DNA of 64,000 nt from Dasyornis broadbenti (taxonomy: Eukaryota; Chordata; Aves; Passeriformes; Dasyornithidae). The notes under the pieces are model-generated. The model did no database searches and was not told the origin of the DNA. It saw nothing but the letters and a program-made list of their open reading frames with translations. This document shows, piece after piece, positions 10,301 to 22,638 of this stretch (position 1 is the first letter of the stretch; each line of letters opens with the position of its first letter). Made by a program: the position numbers and the translations under genes. Where the stretch lies: the NCBI GenBank assembly GCA_013397935.1, contig VZRN01005851.1:2144184-2208183 (forward strand), given 5' to 3'.

Positions 10301-13300
10301 GCCAAAGAAAACACTTGTATAATTCTGCAAATGTGGGACACAAAGAGAAAGCTATGCTCTACTATTATACACACCCTCTACTCCTGTGTACTCTTTCTTT
10401 CTTTACCCTGCCATTGAAATAACAGATTTAAAGAGAAATATCTGTACAGTAGCTCTATTGCACTTATTTTGTCAGTACTCTGTAACGTCTGTTTCGTGCA
10501 GGACAGGTTCTCTGCAGCACTGAGCTTCACTAAGGCTCCTACTAAAAACTGAAAGCAATACCAGAATATGTCACAGCATTAGATTTAGATTTGGAACTTG
10601 GCAAGCAGCACTAAAGGTGTTAAATGGAGTTAGGAGAAGTTGGAAAAATTTGTAGGTCAGAAAATGAATAACCAGGTGCCCAGCACTGTTCTTTTCCCCT
10701 GAAGGTAACTGGATTTGTTGTCATTAATTAGTACTGCCAACTCATGACACCTGCAACTCATATGAAGAAAATAATTGGTACAGGCAACTTTAAACATTGT
10801 GAGTATTTGCTGAAGATGAGGAACTAAGCAGAAATAATTCAGAAGAATTCCCATTACAAAACTTCCATTCCTGCTAAGGAAGAAAATTATCAATCAAAGC
10901 AAAAGAGGAGAAGGACTAACTTGATTCCTTAAATTAATGATGTGTTCACTTTCTTACCAGCTCCTCCAGATCCAAGTGATTTCATTCTAAACTGAAGTAA
11001 ATCTTCCCATACTCGAAAGCCCTGTACCTGTTTGGGATGAAGTGTTACCTAATGGGCTAGACCAGAACCTGCATTGAAATAAACAAAAAGTCTTAAACAG
11101 CCACGGGAGATCAACCAAAATACTGACAGCAAGTGGAGTGCTTCTTAGAAACTATCCACCACATAAACACTTCAGAGCAAGGAAACCTGGCATTGAGGTG
11201 ACAGGAAGTAGTCATGAATAACCTTACAGCCTGGGCTAGGAATCTATTCCATTAATGCTGTTTTCCAATTGCACCTTGTGGCAAATGCTTTGGAGAACAC
11301 CATTAGAAGGCGAGGGAAGAGCACACTGATCATTTCCTTGCTATGGGTACTCAGCTCATCAGAAGCCAAGACACACAAAATTCTGCCCTCCCTAATGCAA
11401 GTCGTGAATATTTTGCAAGGACAAAATGTTGCTTGGAGGTTTGGGGGTTTTTTGTGAGATGCCAAGAACTCTGGCTCTGATCGTACCAAGTTTTTCAGCA
11501 GGTGCTTACGGGTAAACTAAGGTAGAATTTAGAGAGAACATTAATACTCTGCCTGCACAGGATCAGAGTTTGTAGCTATTGCATCTATGTTAAAGCATCC
11601 CATACAAATTCCAATGCCATTTCAATAGCTGTCAATGCCATTTCAATAGCAGTGCAAGTGGCTCAGTCTTCAGGTACGTTACACAAACAGGGTTTTCCAT
11701 AAAAGGAAAAAAAAAGACACATTTGTCTACGAAGTCGTGGTATATAGAATTTGCATTTTACCTTTTAAATTGTTGATAAAGTGTTTTTCGCCATTTTTAC
11801 CTGATATTTTCCAGGATGCTCATTTTCTGTGTACCTCACTATTCAAACAATTCAAAGAAAGCAATTTACTCAATAGGGTTTGTGAAAGTACCCAGATTTC
11901 ATGATGCTTAAAATTCCTATTTGCATTTCAGAATCATCTGGGAAACCAATACAGGCTCAGAAACAGAGCAGCTTGTTTCAGCTTTAAAAGAATTTCTGGG
12001 TTTTTTTTAAGACAATTGTTTTCTAGTAGCAAGAAATGCAAAACAAACCGTAATTAAGCTATTTATATTCCCTATTCATAGACCATTTCCTCAAAATAGA
12101 CCAAGCACTTGGAACAAAAAAATTATGAATAGGAATAAAAATAACAGTCTCCATGAGTCATACAGCTGAGCTGTTGAACATCCAGTATTCAGCATACTCT
12201 TAATAGTAGATTTAGAATGAACTGAAATGAGTCTCTCAGCTGGATGCTCAGACCCTGTGTTCATTCCTACAGTCAAATCCAAGCCTCCAGCGTGTTACTC
12301 TTCCAGATCCTGAGAGGCTACTGTATGGCCCTAGTCTCTGTATTGTTTACTTGCACATTTCTAGGGAAAGAGCCTGCCTGTAAGTAATTTTCTGAGGCAT
12401 GGCATGTTCTCTTAGGGAGATTTTTGTTATTTCTTTGGTCTTTTTCCTTTTCTGCACATTATCCTTTGAAGAAAGTATTCTTTCTACTGGATCTGTTGGT
12501 TCCCCCCAATCCAAAAACACCTCTGACAAGAGTATCACTTCCTGTCTGTGTGTGAGGAATACATATCACTTTACTTATTCAAAAAAGGCCAGAACCACTG
12601 GTAAGAAGAGTAGTAAAGGCTTGAGACCTATATATCCCAAAGGAATAAAGAATTAGCATTACTACTTACCTTTTCTCTCTTTTTTTCTAAAAAAGTAAGT
12701 TGAAATAGTTCATTGGTTTGAACATTTGGTTCCGATGTTGCTGAAAAAAAGTGCTTGCAATATCTGCTCTTCATCCTAGCAATATGAAAGCTTTCCTACT
12801 TCTTCAACACATGGACTGCCCTGGCAAAGAGAAAAGCAGGTCTCTGCAGATTATGAACTAACAGTCCACAAAGAGGGAGAAGGAGACGCCCAGTAAATAA
12901 TATGGCTGCAAATAAGACTCGGCCAAGAGTTTAGAATGCAGAATAGGCAGAAAAACACATTGGTTTAACAAAAAACCTTCCCAGAGATAAATTATATTCT
13001 CAGAGATTAAGGCAGCAAAACTTAGAACATAAGCATGAAAGAAAGGCAAAATAAAAATTAAGAAATTAAGTTTGGTATTTCCCTGGAAGTTATGGCAACT
13101 GTATTGTTTTGCTTCAGCTGGAGGACCCATTTCATATAAATAACAAGTTATTCACAGGAACTTTTTCTTCTTGTCATATTTTAAGCAGTTTTACAGGTTA
13201 TATGAAAGCATGTGTGTATGCACACACATTTCTCACTAAGCTACAACAGCCTGGATGAACTAGAATGTAGTTCCAGTTCCATTCCCTAAAAAGAAATATT

Positions 13301-16300
13301 TATATTTTAAAATCCAGTTTCAAATGAAAAACAATCATCTATAACTGATGACTTTAAAAGAAATTTTTGAAAATTACAGCCATCTAAACTAACATTTGGT
13401 GAAAGAAGCAGGAGTTGACAGCTACCCTTCCACAGGACATCAAAAACTGTCAGTGATCACTAACGATTGCAGCAAACTTCGGTTTTGTAATGCTACAAAC
13501 AAGTGTTTCCATTCAGACATACAGAAAATTATATTCAGCAATGATAGATTTGCTCTTTGTGCTCCAGACCTCACATTTTGAAGCATGTATTAGCAATTTC
13601 CTAAGATGTAATCAATTACCACACAATCTGGCTGTATCTACATCTGAACTCTGAAAGATGCTGACCCTTCCTACATTACATACAGAAGTCTCTACCTCAC
13701 TAAAATCTTGTGTCCTGCTTCTGAACTCTGGCTTTCCTAAAACATGGTATCACAATTCCAAACCAGAGTCTTGGCCCTCATCTTAGCCAAGGAGAAAAAA
13801 AATGCAAACAAATTAAAACACACCTACCTTTAAATCTAATTCATATGAAACCAGTGCATCAGGTCCAGCTTAAGTAAAAACATTGCAGTGAGCACACACA
13901 ATACAACAAGCATCAACAGAGAATAGATTTGGTACGTGATAAAGGGTATGCATGTATACATGCATATCCCATATACATATATATACACGTGTATATATAT
14001 ATATAGAATTGGACCTGATGATCCTTATGCGTCCCTTCAAATTGAGATGTTCTATGGAGCTATGATCCTTCTGCAGAAAGTCTGTATTATAGAATATTGA
14101 ACAGCATTCAGCTACACTCAAGTTTGTCAGGTTTATACAACTGTAAAATCAAGGTCAGAATGTAATTATGGGTAACGTGTCTATCATTAGCTTCTGTCCT
14201 TTTTTTTTCTTAATATCAAAGGAAAAGCATCTGGTGTATGTTCAGCCTTTTTCTCTATAAAGTTGACTAAAATTTTGCTACCTTTCAGTCTTACTGTTAG
14301 AAATCAAGAAGAAGAGAGAGCAAGGAGAACATCTCATGAACTCCAAGCAGAGGGTATTCCAAACTGTGAGGAAAGGTATGGTCTTTTTTAAGTGTTCTGT
14401 CAAGCCAAAATGAAACAAACTCAACAAACTGTACTAAGTAATTGCACTGAACTATCAGAAATACGAAAATAACTATTATATATTTGTCATTTACACTCAA
14501 TTTGCAAGTCACCTGTTTTTTTACCCTCTAATGAACCAAAGGTCTGGTCTATATTTTACTTTATTTATATGCAGGATATAACCACATCCCCACTCTCATA
14601 ACATGACAAATTAAAATCAGCATTGTAAACTATCTTTTTTCTGAAATAATTTGAAAATACATCCTATTCCCCCCCCCAGCAAGTATGCAGTGAGTCTAAC
14701 TGGCAGTGCTTTGCCTTACAAAAATAATACATATAAAGTGGAGCTTAGATCTTTCCAAGAGTCAGGCAACAGTTTCTTCAGAATTGCTCAAACAGGTAAA
14801 AGCACCTGCCAAATGTAATATACAGGTGGGTACCTTTCAGAGTATTTGAATCATGGCTTCTTTGTATGCATTTTCATTAAATTTTTAACCATAATTTAAT
14901 AAGGAATATCAGGGATAGAAAAAATGTCTAGCTGTTGCAGAGGTACTTCTTTGTTGCAATTACTTTGAGCAGTAAACTGCAATTTCTGCATCAGAGCAGA
15001 GGCAATCACCTGCATCAGAGCTTTTGATAAGCACACTTTCAAAAAAACATCTTATAAATGCATTTACAAGAGTTTGCTCTTGGGTAATTCCAGTGAGGAA
15101 TCAGAACCCCATGAACCTTACAATTCTGTTCCATTGTGATGGCAGATACTGCCTGCCGGCTGCAAACAGCTTGAGTAACAATCATTCATTTCTCTCTTCT
15201 TTTGCTCTTCTTCCTCCTTAAGCCCTGCTCCTACTCTCGAAGAAGTAAATGCCTGGGCTCAATCATTTGACAAGTTGATGCTTACTCCAGCTGGCAGAAA
15301 TGCTTTTCGTGAATTTCTACGGACAGAATTCAGCGAGGAAAACATGCTTTTCTGGATGGCCTGTGAGGAGCTAAAACAAGAATCCAATAAAAGCATCATT
15401 GAAGAAAAAGCAAGACTAATTTATGAAGATTATATTTCTATTCTTTCTCCAAAAGAGGTATATTGCTTTTCCTAATACATTCTTTGATGTTGCTTTGCAG
15501 AGTTAGTTCTAACATGTGTTTAAAGCTACACCAATACTCAGGGAGAATCTTTCCCCCCACACACATTCAACTGCCATCAAGTAGATATTTAGGGAAAGAA
15601 GGCACCCATCGTTGAGGTGACATGGTCAAAATTACTTTCACTGGTTGTAAGAAAGCTCTTCCTATGCTACCCTGGCACGCTGATGTGGAATTTTTAGTCT
15701 GAGGCACAAATACAAGGATGATCACATTATCCTTGCTCAACTTAAATTTCATTAGTTGGACAAATCAGTTCCTTTTTTCATTACACTCGGAAGGGGGTGT
15801 ATGCCTCTCTCCAAAAGCACAGTAATCACAAATAAAGTGTTATTTTCAAAGCACAAATTGCTCAAAGAGCAGCTGACAAAATACGACATAGAACAAACAC
15901 AATGACTTCCCTAAAATTTGAAAAACTACTTGTCACTTTGCTGTTAGCAAATATGTCAAGTTTCAAACACACCTCAGTGTCTTTGAATATAATCCTACCA
16001 AGCAGGCTGGAATTTTAAACCTTCCAACATCCTCGCAAAATTGCAATTTAATTTTTTGGTGCCAGCTATACTTGGGTGCTTATAAAAATGCTGTTTAAAT
16101 CTAGCCAGTCTGTTCCTGCAATACTAATATCTCTCTACAAATACTAGAGACTTGCAGAAAAAAAAGAAGACATTACTGTATGTTGTATGGAATCATTACA
16201 TGGCCCTACCTGTGGTTCAGATCAAGTCACCCTGCTTTTTAACAGCAATCCGATTAAGCAACAGCTTCCCACGTTACATTTTCCGCCTGCGTCATACTCT

Positions 16301-16883
16301 TACTCCAAATTCAGTCTCTTTACAACAGCACTAACTCTCCAGGAAATGAACTGTCACAAAAAATTATAAATCTTCTCTACTACAGAGCAGGAAGTTGGTC
16401 TGGAAAATAACCCATTGGTCTCCCAGGTCTCAATAATAATGGGATTGCAGACAGCCTTATTCAAATAAGGTGCCTCAGTGAGAATATTTCTCTATCCATA
16501 CTCAAGATATTACTACACTGAAATTTTAACTGAATCATTTTTTGCCTAAGTATATTTAGCAATTTTTACAGTCTTGGAGGACACCAGCTGAAATGGTTAA
16601 AAAACATGGCCTTTTCAACCACTAAAACAAAACTAGGAGCTCACCTGCACTATTCACCACTATTATTTACATGATTTTCTATTTTAATACGCAGGTCAGT
16701 CTGGACTCCAGAGTAAGAGAAGTTATTAACCGAAATATGCTGGAACCCTCACAACACACCTTTGATGATGCACAGCTTCAAATTTATACCTTAATGCACA
16801 GAGACTCTTACCCACGGTTTATGAACTCTGCTATTTATAAGGACTTGCTTCAGTCCTTGTCTGAAAAATCCATTGAAGCATAG
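1312..16883 (+). CDS. RGS20: RGS20: regulator of G-protein signalling 20 (RZ group), spliced CDS from the proximal first exon
   Basis: The spliced CDS joins 1312-1410, 10076-10224, 14289-14375, 15223-15457 and 16695-16883, giving a predicted 252 residues (human short form, 241). Starting instead at the internal ATG at 10079 gives 218 residues. In that numbering, a basic N terminus is followed by a cysteine string at residues 37-49 (nine Cys in thirteen) and then a short linker. The RGS domain spans about 92-208, with the EEN motif in FSEENMLFW and FDDAQ...RDSYPRF. Family knowledge: RZ proteins speed GTP hydrolysis by G-alpha z and i, and their cysteine string is palmitoylated and holds them at membranes. 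The Gly-Ser-Glu-Arg start and the C terminus KSIEA match RGS20 rather than RGS17 or RGS19. All coding junctions keep frame. Use of the proximal first exon is inferred; the other exons are near certain. Confidence 0.88.
1534..1596 (+). repeat. GGGAC pentanucleotide array with G-quadruplex potential
   Basis: Six GGG runs separated by two-base spacers lie between 1534 and 1561. Degenerate GGAC/GGAT units and further GGG runs follow to about 1596. The G-rich strand is the RGS20 sense strand, about 125 bases past the proximal donor. The runs meet the usual G3 short-loop quadruplex pattern. Seen directly; folding is inference. Confidence 0.75.
3354..3640. repeat. Decayed repeat block with four TGAGTCA (AP-1/bZIP-type) motifs
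   Basis: TGAGTCA occurs exactly at 3432-3438, 3501-3507, 3535-3541 and 3606-3612. AGTACA recurs at 3354, 3465, 3521 and 3619 (AGTACC at 3569), and CTTCTCT at 3482 and 3593, 111 bases apart. The recurring words suggest a diverged tandem or nested repeat. It lies in the RGS20 first intron and is richer in G+C than its surroundings. It could be a decayed transposable element or an enhancer; the sequence alone does not decide. Confidence 0.5.
4353..4391 (+). repeat. A-rich (AAAAC)n low-complexity tract
   Basis: A poly-A stretch runs into repeated AAAAC units within the RGS20 first intron. No coding signal. Confidence 0.7.
10076..10224 (+). CDS. RGS20: RGS20 cysteine-string exon
   Basis: The acceptor TTGCTTGCAG ends at 10075. 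The exon opens with CCC and then ATG at 10079, giving MGSERTEIRKRQM, close to the start of human RGS20. It encodes a polar stretch and then the cysteine string with the CCFCW and CCCC motifs, and ends after two bases of a Cys codon before the donor GTAACC. The cysteines are the known palmitoylation cluster of RZ proteins and direct membrane attachment. The CDS either begins here at 10079 or continues from an upstream exon in phase 0. Confidence 0.93.
11612..11653. repeat. 21-base tandem duplication
   Basis: A unit of about 21 bases containing CAATGCCATTTCAATAGC is present twice in direct succession with one mismatch. Intronic in RGS20; probably replication slippage. Confidence 0.7.
13947..14000. 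repeat. Two adjacent perfect palindromes (20 and 24 bases)
   Basis: A 20-base perfect palindrome centred on GTATAC occupies 13947-13966 and is flanked by GGG and CCC. A second, 24 bases long and centred on CACGTG, occupies 13977-14000. They are embedded in TA/CA simple sequence, so they may have arisen by repeat expansion, but both arms match without error. Confidence 0.75.
14005..14067 (+). mobile_element. CR1 LINE 3'-end fragment
   Basis: The text GAATTGGACCTGATGATCC, then GTCCCTTCAA and TTCTATGGAGCTATGATC, matches the extreme 3' end of avian CR1 elements, which are typically 5'-truncated. Only the last 60 or so bases remain, with several substitutions, which suggests an old copy. Confidence 0.7.
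14289..14375 (+). CDS. RGS20: RGS20 linker exon
   Basis: The acceptor is CTACCTTTCAG and the donor GTATGG. The first base completes the split Cys codon. The exon then encodes LTVRNQ, an Arg/Glu-rich stretch, SHEL and CEE, and ends two bases into a Ser codon. LTVRNQ and SHEL are at the same places in human RGS20, between the cysteine string and the RGS domain, while the rest is divergent. At 87 bases it is divisible by three, so skipping would keep frame. Confidence 0.93.
14376..15222 (+). other. RGS20: RGS20 intron before the RGS domain
   Basis: GTATGG donor to CCTTAAG acceptor ending at 15222. A short C-run lies near 14671. Otherwise I see no features. Confidence 0.9.
15223..15457 (+). CDS. 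RGS20: RGS20 exon, first half of the RGS domain
   Basis: The exon opens by completing a Ser codon and encodes PAPTLEEVNAWAQSFDKL and then the RGS fold, including GRNAFREFL, FSEENMLFW and EDYISILSPKE. It ends in phase 0 before the donor GTATAT. The EEN pair is the conserved switch-contacting Glu-Asn of RGS proteins. Identity to human RGS20 is very high. Reading on past the donor meets a stop after six codons, which confirms the exon end. Confidence 0.96.
15458..16694 (+). other. RGS20: RGS20 last intron
   Basis: GTATAT to AATACGCAG. It is AT-rich and splits the RGS domain. No other features recognised. Confidence 0.9.
16695..16883 (+). CDS. RGS20: RGS20 terminal coding exon, second half of the RGS domain
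   Basis: It begins in phase 0 with VSLDSRVRE, continues through FDDAQLQIYTLMHRDSYPRF, and ends SEKSIEA with a TAG stop at 16881-16883. At the position where many RGS proteins carry a catalytic Asn (Asn128 of RGS4), this one has Ser (codon 16698-16700). That is normal for the RZ group (RGS17, 19 and 20) and bears on G-alpha selectivity. The 3' UTR follows directly. Confidence 0.96.
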   Translation, partial: VSLDSRVREVINRNMLEPSQHTFDDAQLQIYTLMHRDSYPRFMNSAIYKDLLQSLSEKSIEA

Positions 16884-17586
16884 AATTTTTTCTTAAATGT
16901 ATTTATTTTAAAACAAACGGAACAGTGGGCTACAGAAATCCACAGGGAATTTAGAATTAATCAGATATTTACCTGAAAATAACTCAGGCAAGTTTTACTA
17001 CAGACTGAATAATTTAAATCTGCACAATGCTCTGACACAATCAGCTAAATAGTTTCTGATTAAATTCAGTGTTATTTTGCAAAAGGAAATGAAGAGAATG
17101 AAGAAGAAACGTTCGAAAAATGCAGTATTTTTTCAAACACAGCAGACAATTCAGACATAAAACTCACAACCTACGTCTGAGGTACAAATACCAACTGAGC
17201 ACGAAAACTAAAATTAATTTTTAAGTGGAGTGTTAGAATTTTCTTGAAAACCAAACCAACTGCCCCATCTACACTGTGACCAAAGTAAAAATATTAGTGT
17301 CAATATGGAGTTACTCTAGGCAGTGCCATCATACCTGGCATAGGTACACTCCACTTGTTTTGGTATATTTGATGCATACGCCATGCACTAATGGAAATTG
17401 GTATGGCAATCTCAAGTTTATGAAAGTTACTTGTTGAAATAATGCTGCATATAAAAAAAATCTTCTGCTGAAGAATTGTTATTTTACTACTAGAATCTGC
17501 TGAAAGCATTAAGTCTCCTTTGTTGATGCTCATAAAGTTAAATTATTTAATTCAGAGGATGACAAGTCTGGGCATTCAAATTCCAA

Positions 17587-17592
17587 AATAAA
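17587..17592 (+). terminator. RGS20: First canonical polyadenylation signal after the RGS20 stop
   Basis: This is the first AATAAA downstream of the stop, about 700 bases on. A second lies at 17842-17847. I cannot tell which is used. Confidence 0.35.
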
Positions 17593-18455
17593 GCACAGAA
17601 TTCCCACGTTCTTCTCCTCCCTCAGTAAGTGTATGTAAAACCCTTCACTATTTGCTCCCAAGAGGATGGCGGTATCAGCCAGCTTGGGTTTGTACATACT
17701 AAATTCTCCCATGCCCTGACAGATCTTGTAAGGTTTCCATTACAGATATGCACACAATTTAATTCATAAAAGCAGAAAGACGGAACTTGTGTTCTGACAC
17801 AGCACTACTTCACACTGTCCAACAGCATGAGCTCTATCCGTAATAAACCATGTTCATTTACAGTATACCAAAAGCATTACACGTAATTCCTGGTCATATC
17901 TCAGCATCAGTAATTACAGGAAATACTAAGAAGAAAGTAAGTTGGATCCACAGACTCTATGTGTAGATCTGTTACTCTAATGTCTTCTTTTTTTTAAATG
18001 ACAAGATTGACTACAATTCCACTAAATTAAACTCTGGAGTTTATAGTGAATTTCCACTGAATTGTATTTTTATTCCTGTGTATTTATTTAAATGAACCAA
18101 ATGACACATATAGGTTGGAAAAAGACATATGGGAAACAAAAAGAAAAGAAATATCCCTAGAAGGGAGAACCAGACAGGTATAGTTCAGTGACATATACTG
18201 TAGCTTTTCCAAAACCTACTCTTTGCCTAACTCCAGCACTATGGAAGCACAAAATGGGGACTTCCTCTAAAAAAGGGAAAAGGGAATAACAAAACAGAAT
18301 TTAAGCGATCAATTTAATTGTTTCCTCAATGCACTTGGCATGAGATATGTTGTCCCTTTACTGCATTCGCATTTTGAAGCACATAATGATTGGATTTTTT
18401 GATTACACAGCATCACAGGAGAAGGCCTGGTACATGGCAAGTTAACAATACTATG

Positions 18456-18579
18456 GACTGGTTCAAGGCCAGGTTGGATGGGGCAGTAAGCAACCTGGTC
18501 TAGTGGGAGGTGTCCCTGCCACTGGGGTTGGTACTTGATTAAGGTACCATCCAACCTAAATCATTCTATGATTCTATGA
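18456..18579 (+). mobile_element. CR1 LINE 3' end
   Basis: The segment contains TTCAAGGCCAGGTTGGATGG, AGCAACCTGGTCTAGTGGGA and GGTGTCCCTGCC, and ends in ATTCTATGATTCTATGA. This is the classic 3' terminus of avian CR1 with its octamer repeat. The 5' side is truncated as usual. It is oriented like RGS20 and lies downstream of its likely poly(A) sites. Confidence 0.9.
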
Positions 18580-20123
18580 CCAGTTTTCATTGTCTCCTTC
18601 CAACAACAAAACACTATTCAACATGTCAGCACAAAAAAGTAAACAAAAAAAACTAGAGAGACCAAATCAAAGTGCTTTTGCCCTCTGTAGTACAGCATTG
18701 CATGACTAAGTTAAGAAGAACCTTACCATATACTACTAAAGGCACAGTTCAGTTAGTGTTTGCCACTGCTAAACCTATCAATGCTGGTTACTGCAGCTGA
18801 ATTTCTATTTAACACACCCAAAGCACTACCAATACAATTTCAGTTTATGGGAAGTACTATAAGTAGTAAATTCAACAAAACAAACTAGGTATCTTCATAA
18901 GGCAGTTCTCATTGGGAGCTTGCAAACAGATGATGCTGTACTTGTCTTCATCAGGGTGAGTAAGAGTAAGAGGCTCTAAACCTCTAAGTTGACAAATCAA
19001 GTTTAACTAGGTCAAATTCATCTTGTTGGAAAGATCATATACACACATCAAAAAAATAACTTCAAAGCATGTCATCTCACAAAATGAAGGACTTAATTTC
19101 TTTTAAGTTATCTCTCTTCCTTGCAAAGATACTTCATTAAAAGCTGGAAGCCAGACCAAACACTCATACTTCATATCAAACAATATATTCTATTATTCTA
19201 CAAGAAAAGGAAAGGCAAAACTGCAATGAAGTTAGAGGGGAGAGAAAACTATATTGGTTTGGGCAGTTTATTAGTTAACATCAAATTATTAAAAGAAGAA
19301 AGTAATAATTTCTAAGCATATTTTCCATGTGCCACAGCTTCTAAGCAACTAACATTCTCTAGGGAATCTTCTTTTTACTTCTGCATTACAATATGTTGAC
19401 ATTTGCAATGTGCATTTTTTCCTGAAATAACAAATCTCAATGCTGTGCTTTAGGCTTAAGCTTATACCCACCACCAGCGGCAGAATGCTGATCCCAAGAT
19501 ATCCCGAGAGCACCTCCTAAAAACCCAAACAACACACTCCCCTAAATTTCTAGGTATTTTGAGGCAGGTTAATGCTGGATTTAATTGATGGCATGGAAGC
19601 AGGGGGAGGGGAGGGGGGAGAGGAAAACGAAAACCCACCCACACAGAAGACAAACTTTTAATTACACTTCATTATTATATACTTGCTCATGGTGCATAAG
19701 CTTCTCAGGGCAAAAGCAAGGTGCACTGAAAAGGAAAAATTTCCATAGACAAGCTGTTACACGAATAGCAGGAGAAAATAATCATATTGACATAAGGTAA
19801 TATTTAATCATGTAAGAAATTATCACAAAATCAATTTATCCTAGGTTGAAAATGAGCATGGTTGGTTTGCCTTGGCATTTATTGAACTGCAGGATATCAT
19901 TAAGCTCTAACAACTTTCCAGTCCACTGGCATTCTTCCTTCAATGTCTGCACATCATAAAGCAGGAACTCCCACAGAACATGCACACTGTTAAAGACTGC
20001 TCTTTTCACCAGCCTGCTAAGCACTATTAAAATTGCATGGGCTCCTTCAGCCAACATATTGTACTTTACAGTGACCTTTAAATTCCAAAGTCATTAGCAC
20101 ATTACAAATGAAGAAAAAAAATC

Positions 20124-20139
20124 ATATATATATATATAT
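20124..20139. repeat. (AT)n microsatellite
   Basis: A pure AT dinucleotide run in the convergent intergenic region. Confidence 0.75.
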
Positions 20140-20939
20140 TCTGACAGGCTCTACCATATAAAGTTAGATTAAAATTCATCAGACATCATGTACTTATGCA
20201 GTTTCTGATTACAAAGGATATCAGAAAAAAGAGAAAGTGATGAGAAAGGCTATCATATCAAAATGTTAAGTAATTTTTAAACAACTTTGCTGTAAGCAGT
20301 ACTTAAGAACGTCTTCTGCCATAAAAGGTATGAGTATCGTTTCAATGACATTATGAAAGGTTTTACTAATGTTGTAACTAAATTAATCCCAGACTTTTTG
20401 AAATGGTAAAACAATTCCAGAGTAGTGATGATCTAGTGAAACAGAAGCTAATATGCAATTGTATAAAACTGTGCTTAAAAGAAGTGCAATTTCTCAGGTT
20501 TGTTTATATGAATGACTACTATTTCAAGATCTATTTCCAGAGGCATGTGCTTGAAAGATAATACAACCATATTTTACAGAATGAAGACTTCATGTTGATG
20601 AATTAAGTTCTGTCTAGGCTGGTAAGGGTTGTGAGTTTCACTTTAAAATTCATGTATGTGATCACAAGTGGAATCCAGAACTCTGGATCTCCGTGGATTC
20701 ACAAATTTCAAGATCCCTGTGCAGATATTTCCCTTCTGCTAAGTAGTAGTCAAAAAGAACCATTCACAATAAAATAATTTAAAACTCATACTTTCTCCTG
20801 AACGAGATAACAGAATATATGAGGAAATGTATAATATATGAGACAATGTCTTCTAGTGAAAGATCCAGAAATTGTGTTTTCTGATCAGCAGAATCCTCTA
20901 GCCTTGCTTACAGAAGATTGGATCCTTAAACGACTACAT

Positions 20940-20961
20940 ACACACACACACACACACACAC
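20940..20961. repeat. (CA)n microsatellite
   Basis: About eleven uninterrupted CA units in the convergent intergenic region. Likely to vary in length between individuals. Confidence 0.85.
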
Positions 20962-22632
20962 TTTATAAAAGGCATGTGACCTCCTCTTTCTCTCTATTAG
21001 ATTAGTATACAAACTACACCTCAAATTGTAGCGCAATTCTGTTCCATCTGAGAGAATTCAAGTGTCCATAAAGGTAATAACCAAACTTGCTATTCTTAGA
21101 TGGAAGAGCTTCACCACCAGTTCCGCTGGCATGTTTCAGTGCATAAAATATCCCAATGCACTGGGTCAGTCATAGCACAACTGCAGCCCAGTAGACAAGC
21201 CAGCCAGCTGGAGAAATAAGAGACAGTCGCAGCCCCACCTCTGCATCCTCTCCAATAAAGGAGGGTAATTTCAGCTGGGAAAACTGCAGCAACAGTTGAA
21301 CAGAGCTGTATCCAAAGATCAGTACTGGAGAGTTTTAGTTTTTGATTCGGGTAACCAAAATAAAGCATGAATAGAATAGATGCATTTTTGGATCTAGTTC
21401 TTGCACTCCATCTTTCACTGGAAAAAAGAAACAGTTCTTTTTACTGTGGGGGCGAAAGAGAGAAGGATGAAAGCTGCTACTCAGCCATTAGGTATCATCA
21501 GGTGAAACCACATTTTATGTCAACTCTTTCTTGGATACACCTACATCACAGAAAGTGATGAACCACAAGATTTGTGGTTGAAAGAACCACAATTCTGGTT
21601 CTTTTAATAAAGTCCATAAAAATGATCTGGTGAGTATAGAAAGACAATTTACTCATTTTCTCAAAAGATATTTCTCCTAAGTGTCACAATCAGGCACAAA
21701 GATTAAAGCACACATAGTGTGAGGAAGGTTATGCACACCAACTTGGGCCTGCCCTATATATACGTGCTGTTAACAGCTGTGGAAATTTAGGTCTACTTGG
21801 CATTCAATTTGCAGTCATTTTTAACACAATTTTTTGGACTTGTTCCTTTAGAAAGGTGCCCAAACAAAGCACTCTAACTGATAGTGAACATTTGTAATTA
21901 GTTTGCTGTCCTCAACAACTTGAAAAAAATATCCATTTTGCATCTTTTAATAACTCTTAAGAAGCAATCCTGCCAAAGGACCTACACACAGGTTAAAAAT
22001 TAACCCATGCAGCTAGTAGAAAAAAATGATGTTTTCTCAAGGGCATTAATACAACTTGAGTTAAAATATTTGTATCTAAAAAGTTATGCAAGAAACTTTA
22101 AATGCTAAGCAGTTTTCTGCCTAACAAAATAGTTTGTAACAAAACTTCTATCTTAATAATTTTCCCATCAGCAGAAAAGCCATGTTTCCTTCCAAGCATA
22201 AGCTGACTGGAAAAGCTTGCTCTATAGAGTATTTACCAAACACTTCTTGTCTCTCAAATTCAAGTGTCATTATACTATTTCCAACTCATTTGTCATGATT
22301 GCCACCATCACACAAAAAATATTCAACATAGAAAAGCTTGTTTTTTCTTACATTCAAGGAATTTATTCTCCAGGAGCCACACATACTCGTCCCATCCCCT
22401 CATGAATAATTTATACAGTGCCAGAATAGACCTCCTCAGCCCCAAACTCCGACAAATTAAGTAATATAAAATTAGGTATAATGAAAGAATTTAATCTCTT
22501 CTAAAGATGCCGACACGTTTTTCCTTGAAAACACATTTGCAAATTTTTCTAAAAGTGCGCTGTTAAAAAGCAAACTCTAAAAAAGCAGCATTTATATCAT
22601 TCCTCATATGGAAAAGATCGTAACTTTAATAA

Positions 22633-22638
22633 TTTATT
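22633..22638 (-). terminator. TCEA1: First canonical polyadenylation signal after the TCEA1 stop
   Basis: TTTATT on the plus strand reads AATAAA on the minus strand, about 1 kb past the stop. The next is at 22372-22377. Which is used is unknown. Confidence 0.35.

Larger units (their letters stand above)
10225..14288 (+). other. RGS20: RGS20 intron after the cysteine-string exon
   Basis: GT at 10225 to CTACCTTTCAG ending at 14288. It holds a 21-base tandem duplication (11612-11653), two perfect palindromes in an AT/TGCA-rich stretch (13947-14000) and a small CR1 fragment (14005-14067). Nothing else recognised. Confidence 0.85.
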
